From NCBI RefSeq assembly GCF_003515705.1, contig NZ_QWEH01000018.1, positions 43,338 to 107,337 on the forward strand: DNA of 64,000 nt, given 5' to 3'. The DNA comes from Oceanobacillus profundus (GTDB lineage Bacteria > Bacillota > Bacilli > Bacillales > Amphibacillaceae). Made by a program: the position numbers and the translations under genes. Positions 17,764-26,907 of the stretch are shown piece after piece (the stretch's first letter is position 1; every line of letters starts with the position of its first letter). The notes under the pieces are model-generated. The model was not told where the DNA came from and searched no databases. It saw only the letters and a program-made list of their open reading frames with translations.

Positions 17764-19197
17764 TTACCCAGCATTAACCTTTTTCGAATCACTTGTTTTA
17801 ATCCGTTCAATCCCAAACCCTGTATATCCCGATATAATCGCGACAATAAAGCCTAAGTAACAAACTATTGCCCAAGGCGCATAACTAATCGTTGAGACAC
17901 CAAGCACCCCTGCCATATATACACCCGCAGAGGACCATGGCACAAGTGGAACAATTACAGTTCCTGAATCCTCTAATGTTCTTGATAAGTTTTTTGCGTG
18001 TAGGTTTTTCTTTTGATATGTTTCTTTAAATAATTCTCCTGGAACAATAATTGATAAATATGAATTTCCAGTAACAAGTGCCATTGTTATGCAGGAGGCA
18101 ACAGTCGATAGGATAAGATCACCAGTCTTTTTCACAATCTTTAACAATGCATCCATAATTACTTCCAATGCTCCTGCTTTGGTAATAATTCCTGCAAATG
18201 CAAATGCACTAAAGGCAATCAGAATTACACTTGTCATGGACTGCATTCCACCCTGATTAACTAACCTGGTCACTTCAAATATTACCGTTTCTGCATTAAA
18301 ATCAGGCTTGTTTATCATGGAAACATCAAACCCTGTAACAGTAGCAGCAAATATATCAGTTATTGCAAAATCTTGATAGAATTTTGCGATAATAGCAGCT
18401 ACAAAAGATGAAAAAATAATTGTAGGCAATGTTGGCTTTTTGGTTATCGATCCATAAAGCACAATGACTGGGGGCAGTAATAGTATAATATTCCAATGAA
18501 ACATATCGGCTAATGTCTGCAGCATGATATTCATTACCTCTGGTGTTGCAACAGCATTAGCCGATAAATTGAACCCTGCAATTGTGTAAACGATCATTGC
18601 AACAATAGCTGCAGGAACGGTCGTATAAAGCATATGCTTTATATGTTCATAAAGCTCACTCCCTGCTGCAATGGGTGCGAGGTTTGTTGTATCGGATAAT
18701 GGAGATAATTTATCCCCGAAATACGCACCTGAAACAATCGCACCAGCTGTCGCAGGCAATGAAGCGCCAAGCCCAGTAGCAATCCCCATCAAAGCGACGC
18801 CAACTGTACCTGCAGATCCCCAGGAAGTTCCTGTTACAATTGAAATGATTGCAGAGACAATAAACGCGATAAGTACAATAAACTGTGGATTAATTAATTC
18901 CAAACCATAATAAATCATCATCGGTATCGTTCCTGAAATCATCCAACTTCCAATTAAAATTCCTATTGATATCAAAACTAATATGGCCGGCATTGCCATA
19001 TCGAGCTTTTCGCGAATACCAAGCATCATTTCATTCCAATTCACACCTACCCTAAGTGCAATAACCCCAGCGAAGATAGATGCAAGTATTAATAATGGCT
19101 CCGGACTTAATCCGTAAACACCGTAACCAATTGCTAATAGCAATAGCATAACTATAATCGGTAAAAATGCTTCTAATAACGTTGGCCTTCTTTGCAT
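17764..19197 (-). CDS. NhaC-family Na+/H+ antiporter
   Basis: 477 residues with about 12 hydrophobic segments. The signature region TGTSWGSAGTVGVALMGI, then SGAYFGDKLSPLSDTTNLAP in the first half, and the C-terminal DSGTVIVPLVPWSSAGVYM are typical of NhaC. These exchange Na+ for H+, and some relatives exchange organic acids. It is 20 bases downstream of the isoaspartyl dipeptidase gene on the same strand, so the two form an operon. A role as exporter or importer of acidic peptides or amino acids is possible but not shown. Confidence 0.88.
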   Translation of the reverse strand: MQRRPTLLEAFLPIIVMLLLLAIGYGVYGLSPEPLLILASIFAGVIALRVGVNWNEMMLGIREKLDMAMPAILVLISIGILIGSWMISGTIPMMIYYGLELINPQFIVLIAFIVSAIISIVTGTSWGSAGTVGVALMGIATGLGASLPATAGAIVSGAYFGDKLSPLSDTTNLAPIAAGSELYEHIKHMLYTTVPAAIVAMIVYTIAGFNLSANAVATPEVMNIMLQTLADMFHWNIILLLPPVIVLYGSITKKPTLPTIIFSSFVAAIIAKFYQDFAITDIFAATVTGFDVSMINKPDFNAETVIFEVTRLVNQGGMQSMTSVILIAFSAFAFAGIITKAGALEVIMDALLKIVKKTGDLILSTVASCITMALVTGNSYLSIIVPGELFKETYQKKNLHAKNLSRTLEDSGTVIVPLVPWSSAGVYMAGVLGVSTISYAPWAIVCYLGFIVAIISGYTGFGIERIKTSDSKKVNAG

Positions 19198-19217
19198 CGT
19201 ATTTCCCCCTAATATCT

Positions 19218-20363
19218 TTATTCAAATGTTCCTTTGACAAGAATCTCCCTATCCCTAAGCATGTGTTGCCCTTTTGCAAAAACATGTTTAATTTCTAGTG
19301 AATTTTGATCCAGCATAAGGATATCAGCATCAAACCCTTCCTTCAGAGCACCCTTTTCATCTAAACGAAGTGCTCTTGCAGGATTACTAGTGACAAGAGG
19401 TAATACTTCAGTTAAAGGCAAACCATAATCTTTAACAGTGGATATAACTTGCTCAAACAAGGTTTGCTGCGTTGCAACACCAAATCCGATTAATTCCCCT
19501 CTCGTATTAAATTTAGGTAGACTGCCGTTTCCATCAGAGGAAATGCTCAGCTGATGCATGTCACCTTGACTTTGTTTATAATACTGAATCCATTTACCTG
19601 TGTCTTCATCTGCAGTTATATCTACAAATGCCCCCTTTTTCGCCAACTGGATCGCATCATCAACAAGTTCCTTGCTTCGTGTAATGTGTGTTGCATAAAT
19701 ATTTGCAGGTGGGATTTCGTAATCTTCTAAAAGCTCATGTAAAAATGCCAAACGGTCTTTTCCAATACCAACATGAAAATGAGTTACTCCTGCTTTCTTA
19801 CTTAGCAAACCACCTATTCTGGCTTCTGCAACTAATTTTGCAACCTCATGTAAAGAGGCTTGAGCTGATCTGGAATCGGATATTGCAATTTCTCCCGCTC
19901 CGATCACTTTATCAATTAACATAATATCGTCTTTTACCGATGAAGTTATCGTTGGAGTAGGGATATGATAGTTACCTGAATAAATATAAGCCGTAATTCC
20001 CTCTTCTTCCAATCCCCTAGCCTTTGCTAACAAAGATGTCATATGTCGTGTTGTTCCATCTGTCCCTAGACAGCCAACAACAGTAGTAACACCTGAAGCA
20101 ATAATAGTACTCAGTTGGATTTCCGGAGTCCTTGTAGCAAAGCCTCCTTCTCCCCCTCCACCAATTAAATGTACGTGTGGATCGATCATACCTGGAGTAG
20201 CAATTAAACCAGAAGCATCTATCACATTAACGTCAAAAAGCGCTCGCAATTTTTCTTCATTTATACTTCCTATTTTCACTATTTTTTCATCAATCATTAG
20301 AATAGATTGCTTCCCCATATAATTTGGTGCATAAATTTCACCATTTTTAATCAGTGTAAACAT
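19218..20363 (-). CDS. iadA: Isoaspartyl dipeptidase (beta-aspartyl dipeptidase)
   Basis: 381 residues, close to the family length of about 390. It belongs to the amidohydrolase superfamily. Metal-binding HVH lies in MIDPHVHLIGGGGEGG, whose glycine-rich run and RTPEIQLS are characteristic of IadA. Later come the histidines of THFHVGIG and ATHITRSKEL and the acidic ISSDGNGSLP. The enzyme splits beta-aspartyl dipeptides from damaged or degraded proteins. An AAGGAG site precedes the ATG. The divergent regulator at 20538 is the likely controller. Confidence 0.9.
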   Translation of the reverse strand: MFTLIKNGEIYAPNYMGKQSILMIDEKIVKIGSINEEKLRALFDVNVIDASGLIATPGMIDPHVHLIGGGGEGGFATRTPEIQLSTIIASGVTTVVGCLGTDGTTRHMTSLLAKARGLEEEGITAYIYSGNYHIPTPTITSSVKDDIMLIDKVIGAGEIAISDSRSAQASLHEVAKLVAEARIGGLLSKKAGVTHFHVGIGKDRLAFLHELLEDYEIPPANIYATHITRSKELVDDAIQLAKKGAFVDITADEDTGKWIQYYKQSQGDMHQLSISSDGNGSLPKFNTRGELIGFGVATQQTLFEQVISTVKDYGLPLTEVLPLVTSNPARALRLDEKGALKEGFDADILMLDQNSLEIKHVFAKGQHMLRDREILVKGTFE

Positions 20364-20436
20364 CTTTTCGCTCCTTAATTAAATTTCCTGTTTAAATTAT
20401 TAGAATAATAGGATTATAAATCATTATCCAAATTAA

Positions 20437-20456
20437 TACAACCCATTACAACCCAT
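20437..20456. repeat. Two tandem 10-bp direct repeats, candidate operator
   Basis: TACAACCCAT occurs twice back to back in the 174-base gap between iadA and the divergent AAA+ regulator. One helical turn separates the copies, as expected of paired protein contacts. Confidence 0.5.
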
Positions 20457-20537
20457 TTATAAAAAAAGGATTCTATGATTATATCGATTTACCATGTAAA
20501 ATAGGGTATATGATAGGAACTATGGAGCGTGACACTA

Positions 20538-22217
20538 ATGAAAAAAAGATTAATTATTATCGGAATCCAAGAAGATAACTTACTATTTTTAAAAAATCAA
20601 TTGGAGTATATATTCGGAACTTCCATCCAGATCGAAGGGCTAACTTTAAAAGAGTTAAACTCCGACACTCTCTTATCGAGTGATCTTGTTTTATTATCTG
20701 CGATGGAAATACAAGAATTAGTAAAGCCATTTCTGCCCGAGGCTGCCATTTCCATTGTGGCACAAAGAACAGAGAATATTGGAAATCTAAAAGAACTCAT
20801 TTTTTCGAAACAAAGAAAAAATATATTGGTTGTAAACGATAATTACAATAACACGATACAAACGTTGGAATCCCTGAAACTTTTTTTGCCAAACCATACC
20901 TTTTATCCTTATATTTCAGAAAAGCCAATGCCTGATAAAATAGACTTTGTTATCACTCCTGGAGAAACGAACCTTATCCCAAAAGGATTTCCACGGATGA
21001 TTGATATTGGACCACGCATTATTTCCTTAGAAACACTAATACAAATAAAACAATACTGTCAGTTGGATATGAAGGTTTCATTATTAACTCAGCTTTATAT
21101 CAAGGGAATGATTTATGCAACCGATAAAAAAACAGAAAGCTTACCCATCTCCATTCATGATCAAAATCAGCATCGTACATTAGATAGTTTGAAGACAAGT
21201 TCCCCTTCCTTGCAGTCTACAATCAGGATAGCAAGCAAGCTAGCGAAAACACCTGATGCAATCCATATTGAGGGTGGGACTGGAACAGGAAAACAAATGC
21301 TTGCAGAAATGATTCATAATGATTCTACTGGGGCAGCATTGCCTTTCTACGTCTATAATTGTTTAGACAAAGAGCCACAACTTATAGAAAAGGAATTATT
21401 TGGCTCAAAAGACGAAAAAATAGAAGGTATTATCAATGCCATAAGTGGTGGGACGTTATATATCAAGCATATCGACCAACTGCCATATGCCCTACAAGGT
21501 AAGTTATTTAACTTGATTGAATCGAATGATTTAAATCCGATGAAGAATCGAATACGGATAATCACCTCCTCTTTAGAAAGCTTGGCAACGTTATTTCAAA
21601 AAGGGATCATTCGTACGTATCTTTATTCCTATATGTCTTCTTATGTACTTCAGATGCCATCACTCAAAGAACGAAAGAATGATTTGTCACAATTAATTGA
21701 AGCCTTTAAGGGTCACTTCAACAGAATAGATTTGGTATTCTCTACAGATGCAATGGAGGCCTTTTATCATTACGATTGGCCTGGGAATGTGAGGGAATTA
21801 TATAACGTTATTTCATACTGTGTATGTTTAAATACGACATCGATTGGACGTGAATCATTACCGCTATTTTTCAAAGGGAACCAAAAATTCGATGCAACCG
21901 AAAACACTGAACAGGATTTAGGTATCAACGAAATAATAAGAACGATTGAAAAACATGGATTTCTTTCGGAAAGCATAAGCCTTCTGCAAATCTATCAGAA
22001 AGGAAAAAAGCAAAATGAATCTTATGGTAGAAGGAGAATAAAGCAGTTGCTTTCAGATGAGCAATACAGTCTTACTGATCAGCAGTTAAGATTACGAATA
22101 GAAGTGCTGAATAAAACAGGACTATTGAACGTTCGAAAAGGGAGAGCTGGAACAACTATTTCAGCAAAAGGAGAGCAGTTTTTAGATGTGTATCAGAACG
22201 AATTGCGAGTACAGTGA
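20538..22217 (+). CDS. NtrC-like AAA+ regulator without the GAFTGA loop
   Basis: 559 residues from the ATG at 20538, which has GGAG ten bases before it. The N-terminal ~200 residues resemble a PrpR_N-like sensing domain (LSSDLVLLSAMEIQEL, then KNILVVNDNYNNTIQTLESL). The AAA+ domain has Walker A GGTGTGKQ near 245 and a degraded Walker B region GGTLYIKHIDQLP. Where sigma-54 activators have GAFTGA it reads LFGSKDEKIEG, so contact with sigma-54 is unlikely. It keeps YDWPGNVREL. The C-terminus is not Fis-type: RRRIKQLLSDEQYSLTDQQL followed by a wing-like GLLNVRKGRAGTTISAKG suggests a winged helix. It probably regulates the divergent iadA/nhaC-type operon. Confidence 0.8.
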   Translation: MKKRLIIIGIQEDNLLFLKNQLEYIFGTSIQIEGLTLKELNSDTLLSSDLVLLSAMEIQELVKPFLPEAAISIVAQRTENIGNLKELIFSKQRKNILVVNDNYNNTIQTLESLKLFLPNHTFYPYISEKPMPDKIDFVITPGETNLIPKGFPRMIDIGPRIISLETLIQIKQYCQLDMKVSLLTQLYIKGMIYATDKKTESLPISIHDQNQHRTLDSLKTSSPSLQSTIRIASKLAKTPDAIHIEGGTGTGKQMLAEMIHNDSTGAALPFYVYNCLDKEPQLIEKELFGSKDEKIEGIINAISGGTLYIKHIDQLPYALQGKLFNLIESNDLNPMKNRIRIITSSLESLATLFQKGIIRTYLYSYMSSYVLQMPSLKERKNDLSQLIEAFKGHFNRIDLVFSTDAMEAFYHYDWPGNVRELYNVISYCVCLNTTSIGRESLPLFFKGNQKFDATENTEQDLGINEIIRTIEKHGFLSESISLLQIYQKGKKQNESYGRRRIKQLLSDEQYSLTDQQLRLRIEVLNKTGLLNVRKGRAGTTISAKGEQFLDVYQNELRVQ

Positions 22218-22776
22218 ATACCTGGAAGATCTTCATAGTATTCCGTTTTCAATAGATTGTTATAGTCTAAAAACGTTGGATCTAGACCACGTATTTGAAA
22301 TTATAATAAAGAAAAACGACCAGATAGTTGTATACGCTTATAGGGCTGATTTGCTTTATTATATATACCAAACTTCCATACTAAATAAAAATAGTGGGGT
22401 AATTCAACTTATTGAATTACCTCTGCCCTTCCTTTCGGGCTTGCATTTGATTGTACCTAGATTGCTTGCATGTTAAATTTTCGCATTTGTTTGAGCTTCG
22501 ATACCATCTCACCAACAGCAACAATATTTTTGAACAATAATTAGCTTTCAACCATTCCTGTAGATTCCAACTCCACAAAAAAAGAAAGGGCATTACACCC
22601 TCTCTTTTAACAAAAACCTCAGCCATATGTTACACTCTCGCATTCATATACTCCAATATATGTGGACTTAACACGAATATCCTTATTTCCCATCGGTTGC
22701 AGTTTGGTCTTAGATCGTTATCCAGCACAGAATAGTCTTCTTTTATTAATTACACCTTTAGTCGATTTTAACCGTA
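22218..22776. other. Intergenic stretch with short doubtful frames
   Basis: No convincing gene. The region holds a 10-bp perfect hairpin at 22398-22421 (GGTAATTCAA/TTGAATTACC) and the terminator at 22574-22607. A 96-codon frame overlapping the regulator's end has no ribosome binding site and is not credited. Confidence 0.5.
22574..22607 (-). terminator. Rho-independent terminator of the 28325-to-22777 operon
   Basis: On the minus strand AAAGAGAGGG pairs with CCCTTTCTTT around TGTAATG (one mismatch), continuing into a long T-run (TTTTTTTG). It lies about 170 bases beyond the last minus-strand gene. Confidence 0.65.
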
Positions 22777-23916
22777 CTACTTATAATGCTTTGATAATAA
22801 TCTACCTGGATCAAGATGATTGATATTGCTTTTTGTTTTCCCTTCAATCAATAGTTCAGAAGAAATCCTGCCGATGATGGGTGCTAGTTTGAAACCATGA
22901 CCAGAGAAACCACTTGCAATGATAGTATTATTCTTTCCTGGTAATTCTCCCAACAACGCATGATTATCCGGTGTATAGGCATCCATATAAGCACTCGCAC
23001 GAACTGGGTCTGGATATAGCATTGGGAGCAAGGCTTTTACGGATTCTCGCAGTTTTTCAATTTCTTCCGGATATACGTCTCGGTATAATGAAGATGGATC
23101 TTCTATTGGCAAAGGATCTTTTGTATAGGAAGCTTTCACCATCGACCCATCTAGTGAAGGTGCTCCTGTAAGCCTGAAATCTCCGCGCATTCTAGCAAAT
23201 ATAGGTAGCTTATTTGCTTTTGTTTCAGCAAGATTTTTCGGTGTAAACCAGGTCAGCAATAATCTTTTGGGTATCAATTGCTTTTTTAAAGCTGGTAATA
23301 GTTTCCCTGTCCATGCACCAGTGGTAATCAATACTTTTCCTACCTTGTACGTTTTCCCTTCTGCAATAATGCGTACACCATCAGTTTCAGGAATAATTTC
23401 ATCTACTGCGGTATATTTCATTAATTTCGCACCATGCTTCATAGCCAGTAAAGAAGCTGATACAACTGAAAGTTCCGGTCGAATAAAGCCTGCTTCCTTA
23501 TCTAATATGACTAGGTCATCATCGTATATTTTAAATTGTGGATAGCATATTGCTGCCTGGTCTCCCTCTAAAATTTCATGCTCCAGTTTAAAATCCTCGA
23601 TGCTTTTTAAAACTGTTTTAATTTCCAGAGAGTTAGATTCTCCAATCATTAACCCCCCATTTAGCGTTAACAGTGAATTTCCGCTTTCTGTTTCCAGTTC
23701 CCTCCATAATTTTTTTGCTTCCTGTAGCATGGGAACATATTCAGGTCCTTCCATGTATGCTGTACGAAAAAGCCGGGATTCTCCTCCCGCAGCAGTTCGG
23801 TCATTTCCAATTCCAAACTGCTCAAAACCTATAACAGATAGACCCTTTTTTGCAAGTTGCCATGCAGCCATGCTTCCCATTGTTCCAACTCCAATGATGC
23901 CTATATCAGCGTCCAT
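22777..23916 (-). CDS. Monomeric sarcosine oxidase/N-methyl amino acid oxidase-like protein
   Basis: 379 residues from the ATG at 23916, which has AGGAGG eight bases upstream; an in-frame start 21 codons earlier has none. FAD-binding IGIIGVGTMGSMAAWQLA, then GGESRLFRTAYMEG and C-terminal ASGFSGHGFKLAP, match the MSOX/MTOX group. Those enzymes hold FAD covalently through a cysteine in a CMYTxTPD motif. Here the equivalent segment is AYMDAYTPD, with tyrosine in the cysteine position, so the flavin is probably not covalently bound in the usual way. It is the last gene of the second dehydrogenase operon, suggesting an N-methylated or cyclic amino acid substrate. Confidence 0.82.
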   Translation of the reverse strand: MDADIGIIGVGTMGSMAAWQLAKKGLSVIGFEQFGIGNDRTAAGGESRLFRTAYMEGPEYVPMLQEAKKLWRELETESGNSLLTLNGGLMIGESNSLEIKTVLKSIEDFKLEHEILEGDQAAICYPQFKIYDDDLVILDKEAGFIRPELSVVSASLLAMKHGAKLMKYTAVDEIIPETDGVRIIAEGKTYKVGKVLITTGAWTGKLLPALKKQLIPKRLLLTWFTPKNLAETKANKLPIFARMRGDFRLTGAPSLDGSMVKASYTKDPLPIEDPSSLYRDVYPEEIEKLRESVKALLPMLYPDPVRASAYMDAYTPDNHALLGELPGKNNTIIASGFSGHGFKLAPIIGRISSELLIEGKTKSNINHLDPGRLLSKHYK

Positions 23917-24031
23917 TTTTTTCTCCTCCTTCATATACTTACTATTGCTTAGGATTTCAATTACTAATTCGTTCATCATATAATTAATTATATTCCCGCA
24001 AATTTATAAATTAAGAAAATTCAAGTTGTAC

Positions 24032-25450
24032 TTATAGACCAGAAACTTTCTTATCAAGCCCTCTTTTTTCTTTATAAATCATACTGAATAAAAGGAAACC
24101 TACTAAGGAACCAACAACCCCATATACAGCATATGGAATGGCTGTATTTAATAATTGAGCAATTGCCGCTCCAATAACACCAGTGAATATACCACCCATG
24201 GCTCCTTTTGCTGAAAGTAACTTCGTTCGTCGCAGGGCAATACCAAAAAATATGGGAACTAGCAAACCTGCAGCTGAATAAGCGTATGTCGCTTGCAGCC
24301 ACCCCAAAGCTTGCGGATAATACAATGATAAAACAATTGCAAGTACAATAATTATTACGGATAGCATTCGCGAAGCTTTGACCAATGTTTGATCCTTTAC
24401 TTCGGGATTGATATAGGATTTATAAATATCATTTGTTATATTAACTACTACAGACTGCATAGCACTGCTGACTGTTGACATGATAGTTGCGATGATAAAA
24501 GCTGAATAAATCGCCAGAAACCAGGTAGGAATTTGAGTTAGAAACCATCCTGCAGCCAACTCGGGATTATCCATACCAGGATTTTGCGACAGAATAGCAA
24601 TCCCCATAAAGGAAGCCCAAGTTCCACTAATAATTCCGGCAATTGCAGCTATGATAAAACCCTGTTTTGCCGTTTTGGCATCCTTAGCTGAATAGATTCT
24701 TTGATAAGACATTTGATTTGTAAGGGCACCAGGAAAAATGGCAAAAATCCAAAATACGATTGTTGTCAATCCAATCGCTCCCATCCCTTGAGGAAACGAC
24801 ACAAGGTTTTCAGGAACATTCGAAGCAATTCCCGACCAACCACCAGCATAATTTAACATGTATATTCCACTAACTATAGACAGTAGCAGCATAAAACAAC
24901 CAAAAACAAAATCAGTCCATGCTACCGAAGCCATTCCTCCAGGTAAAACGAACAACAAACTGATAGCTGCAAATATAATAATCAATAAAGTAAAAGATAA
25001 CCCCGTTATTTCAGTGAATAAGTTTCCGAATGCCACCAACTGTGTACATAACCAGCCGAATGGTACCACAATAGCAAGTAATGTAACAGAACTCATCATA
25101 ATTTTGTGCTCTCCATATAACTTCTTGAAAATGTCAGGTAAGGTGGAAAAATTATGTTTCTTTAGCCACCCCGCTAGTAATACAAGAAGAACAATACCTA
25201 TAGAATATAGCAAGTTATACGTTATTGCTGACCAGCCAGCACTGTAACCTATACCGACATGTGCAACAAGAACTCCTCCCCCCATGCCAGTAGCAAACTG
25301 TGTGCCCGCAACAACATAAATTGGAAGGGATCTCCCTCCCACATTCCAATCTTCTATTCCCTTATTCTTCTTTCCTACCCAAAACGAAATAGCCACACCT
25401 ACCCCTAAAACTACAATAGAGCTAATTACTATCGCTACAGCAGCATTCAT
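24032..25450 (-). CDS. Sodium:solute symporter (SSS family, PutP-like)
   Basis: 472 residues with about 13 hydrophobic segments. SSS landmarks: an N-terminal WNVGGRSLPIYVVAGTQFATGMGGG, a VAWTDFVFG segment, the GALTNQMSYQRIYSAKDAKTA region and IIATIMSTVSSAMQSV. Members carry proline, pantothenate, sugars or other solutes with Na+. It lies between the DadA-like and sarcosine-oxidase-like genes, so it most likely imports their amino-acid or amine substrate. Confidence 0.87.
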   Translation of the reverse strand: MNAAVAIVISSIVVLGVGVAISFWVGKKNKGIEDWNVGGRSLPIYVVAGTQFATGMGGGVLVAHVGIGYSAGWSAITYNLLYSIGIVLLVLLAGWLKKHNFSTLPDIFKKLYGEHKIMMSSVTLLAIVVPFGWLCTQLVAFGNLFTEITGLSFTLLIIIFAAISLLFVLPGGMASVAWTDFVFGCFMLLLSIVSGIYMLNYAGGWSGIASNVPENLVSFPQGMGAIGLTTIVFWIFAIFPGALTNQMSYQRIYSAKDAKTAKQGFIIAAIAGIISGTWASFMGIAILSQNPGMDNPELAAGWFLTQIPTWFLAIYSAFIIATIMSTVSSAMQSVVVNITNDIYKSYINPEVKDQTLVKASRMLSVIIIVLAIVLSLYYPQALGWLQATYAYSAAGLLVPIFFGIALRRTKLLSAKGAMGGIFTGVIGAAIAQLLNTAIPYAVYGVVGSLVGFLLFSMIYKEKRGLDKKVSGL

Positions 25451-25505
25451 TATTTTCCTCCCTTAATATATTTGGCTTTTTTTGATATTGTTTTAACATT
25501 CCATT

Positions 25506-26588
25506 TTAGACTCCTTCAAATCTTGCAAGGCTGTATCTAGTAAGGTCAATAGAAGTTTCACCATCTGTCAGCAATTCTGTCATTAATGTACCGACTAATG
25601 GTGATAATGTTATTCCACTGTGCATAACAGCCACATAGGCACCGTCCATATTGGGGATCTCACCGATAATTGGAAATCCGTCCTTGGGCATTACTCTGAT
25701 CCCAGAAAAAGTCCGAACAACATTTGCCTTGGCCAGTGCTGGAACGAAATCAGTCGCCATTTTTGCTGTTTGCTGAATAACATCCAATGTCGATCTTCTA
25801 TCATAGCCCACCTCCTCTTTCGAATAGCCAATTAATACTTCACCATTGTCTGCCTGACGAATACCGCCAATAGTATATTTAAGAAACGGCTGAAGCGGTT
25901 CTGTAACAAGAATTTGCCCTCGTACCTGCTTCACCGGCATCTCCACACCTAACATGCTTCCTAAATCCTTTGACCAAGGACCGCCTGCCAAAATAACTTT
26001 CTTCGCTCGAAAGACTCCTTTGTATGTTTCCAACCGAAAGATGTCACCAGATTTCTCTATATCGATTACTTGATTATAAAAAGAACACTGAACCCCATTC
26101 CTCTTTGCAGCTTTCACATATAATTCAACGAGGCGAAATGGATTCACATTCCCATCTAGTTTACTGAAGGTAGCACCAGCTACATGAGAAGAGAGAGAAG
26201 GCTCTTTTTCCAGTACTTCGTCTCTTGTTAGAACTTCAATATCTATTCCGACCTCCGCCTGTTGTTCAACAAGTCTCCAAGCTTTTTCCCGTTCAGCTTT
26301 ATTGAAAAAAGGGGCTATTCCACCAGTTCTTTTATACTCCACATCACCGATTTTCTTTTCTAGAAAAGGGTACAGTTCTGCGCTGAACATGCTTAATTCC
26401 CCATACCAAGAAGGTACTTTGCTATGTACCCAAACCCAGGCTTGCGTAGAACCGGAAGTGCCAGATAAAGGGAAATCCTTATCGATAAGCAGAATTTCAT
26501 GATTTTTACTTTCTGAAAGATGGTAGGCAATACTGCTCCCGATAACCCCACTGCCAATCACAATAACATCAAATACATTATTCATCAT
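25506..26588 (-). CDS. DadA/SoxB-like FAD-dependent amino acid dehydrogenase subunit
   Basis: 360 residues starting at the ATGATG whose bases overlap the end of the BFD-like gene (ATGATGAATAA). The FAD motif VIVIGSGVIGSSIAYHLSE is followed by LLIDKDFPLSGTSG. The C-terminal half has VRTFSGIRVMPKDGFPIIGE and a flavin-contact MHSGITLSPLVG. It corresponds to the catalytic beta subunit of three-part D-amino acid, proline or amine dehydrogenases and parallels the gene at 5603-6784. The substrate is unknown. Confidence 0.85.
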   Translation of the reverse strand: MMNNVFDVIVIGSGVIGSSIAYHLSESKNHEILLIDKDFPLSGTSGSTQAWVWVHSKVPSWYGELSMFSAELYPFLEKKIGDVEYKRTGGIAPFFNKAEREKAWRLVEQQAEVGIDIEVLTRDEVLEKEPSLSSHVAGATFSKLDGNVNPFRLVELYVKAAKRNGVQCSFYNQVIDIEKSGDIFRLETYKGVFRAKKVILAGGPWSKDLGSMLGVEMPVKQVRGQILVTEPLQPFLKYTIGGIRQADNGEVLIGYSKEEVGYDRRSTLDVIQQTAKMATDFVPALAKANVVRTFSGIRVMPKDGFPIIGEIPNMDGAYVAVMHSGITLSPLVGTLMTELLTDGETSIDLTRYSLARFEGV

Positions 26589-26907
26589 TCGTTTCACCAT
26601 CTTCCACTGATTCTCCAAAAACAGATGCTACATTACCGCCTTCACTACCATTTGTAAGCGCACTCATTCTTACGAGTTTTAATGGCATTCTCATCCTTGA
26701 TATCCGAATATCTGCCAAAGGCTTGCCAGTATATTCAGCAATAATTTCTCTTACAGGATTAAGGCAAGTTTTTGACTGGCAAGGACCCATCCCACATCTA
26801 GTCAGCCGCTTTATATCATCAAATGTTTCAGCACCATTCTTCATAGCTGTCTCAATCTCATCAACATTAATTTCTTCACAACGGCAGACGATGGTTGATT
26901 TATCCAT
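26578..26907 (-). CDS. BFD-like [2Fe-2S] protein of the second dehydrogenase complex
   Basis: 109 residues. Cluster cysteines are in VCRCEEIN near the N-terminus and in RCGMGPCQSKTC, the BFD-like pattern shared with the protein at 8728. The last 35 residues are acidic and unmatched. It starts at ATG after AGGAGGG and overlaps both neighbours, indicating coupled translation of the complex. Confidence 0.85.
   Translation of the reverse strand: MDKSTIVCRCEEINVDEIETAMKNGAETFDDIKRLTRCGMGPCQSKTCLNPVREIIAEYTGKPLADIRISRMRMPLKLVRMSALTNGSEGGNVASVFGESVEDGETNDE

Noticed and set aside
22186..22476. 96-codon plus-strand frame overlapping the end of the AAA+ regulator
   Set aside because: No ribosome binding site, overlaps a real gene, low-complexity hydrophobic tail, and runs through a perfect hairpin.
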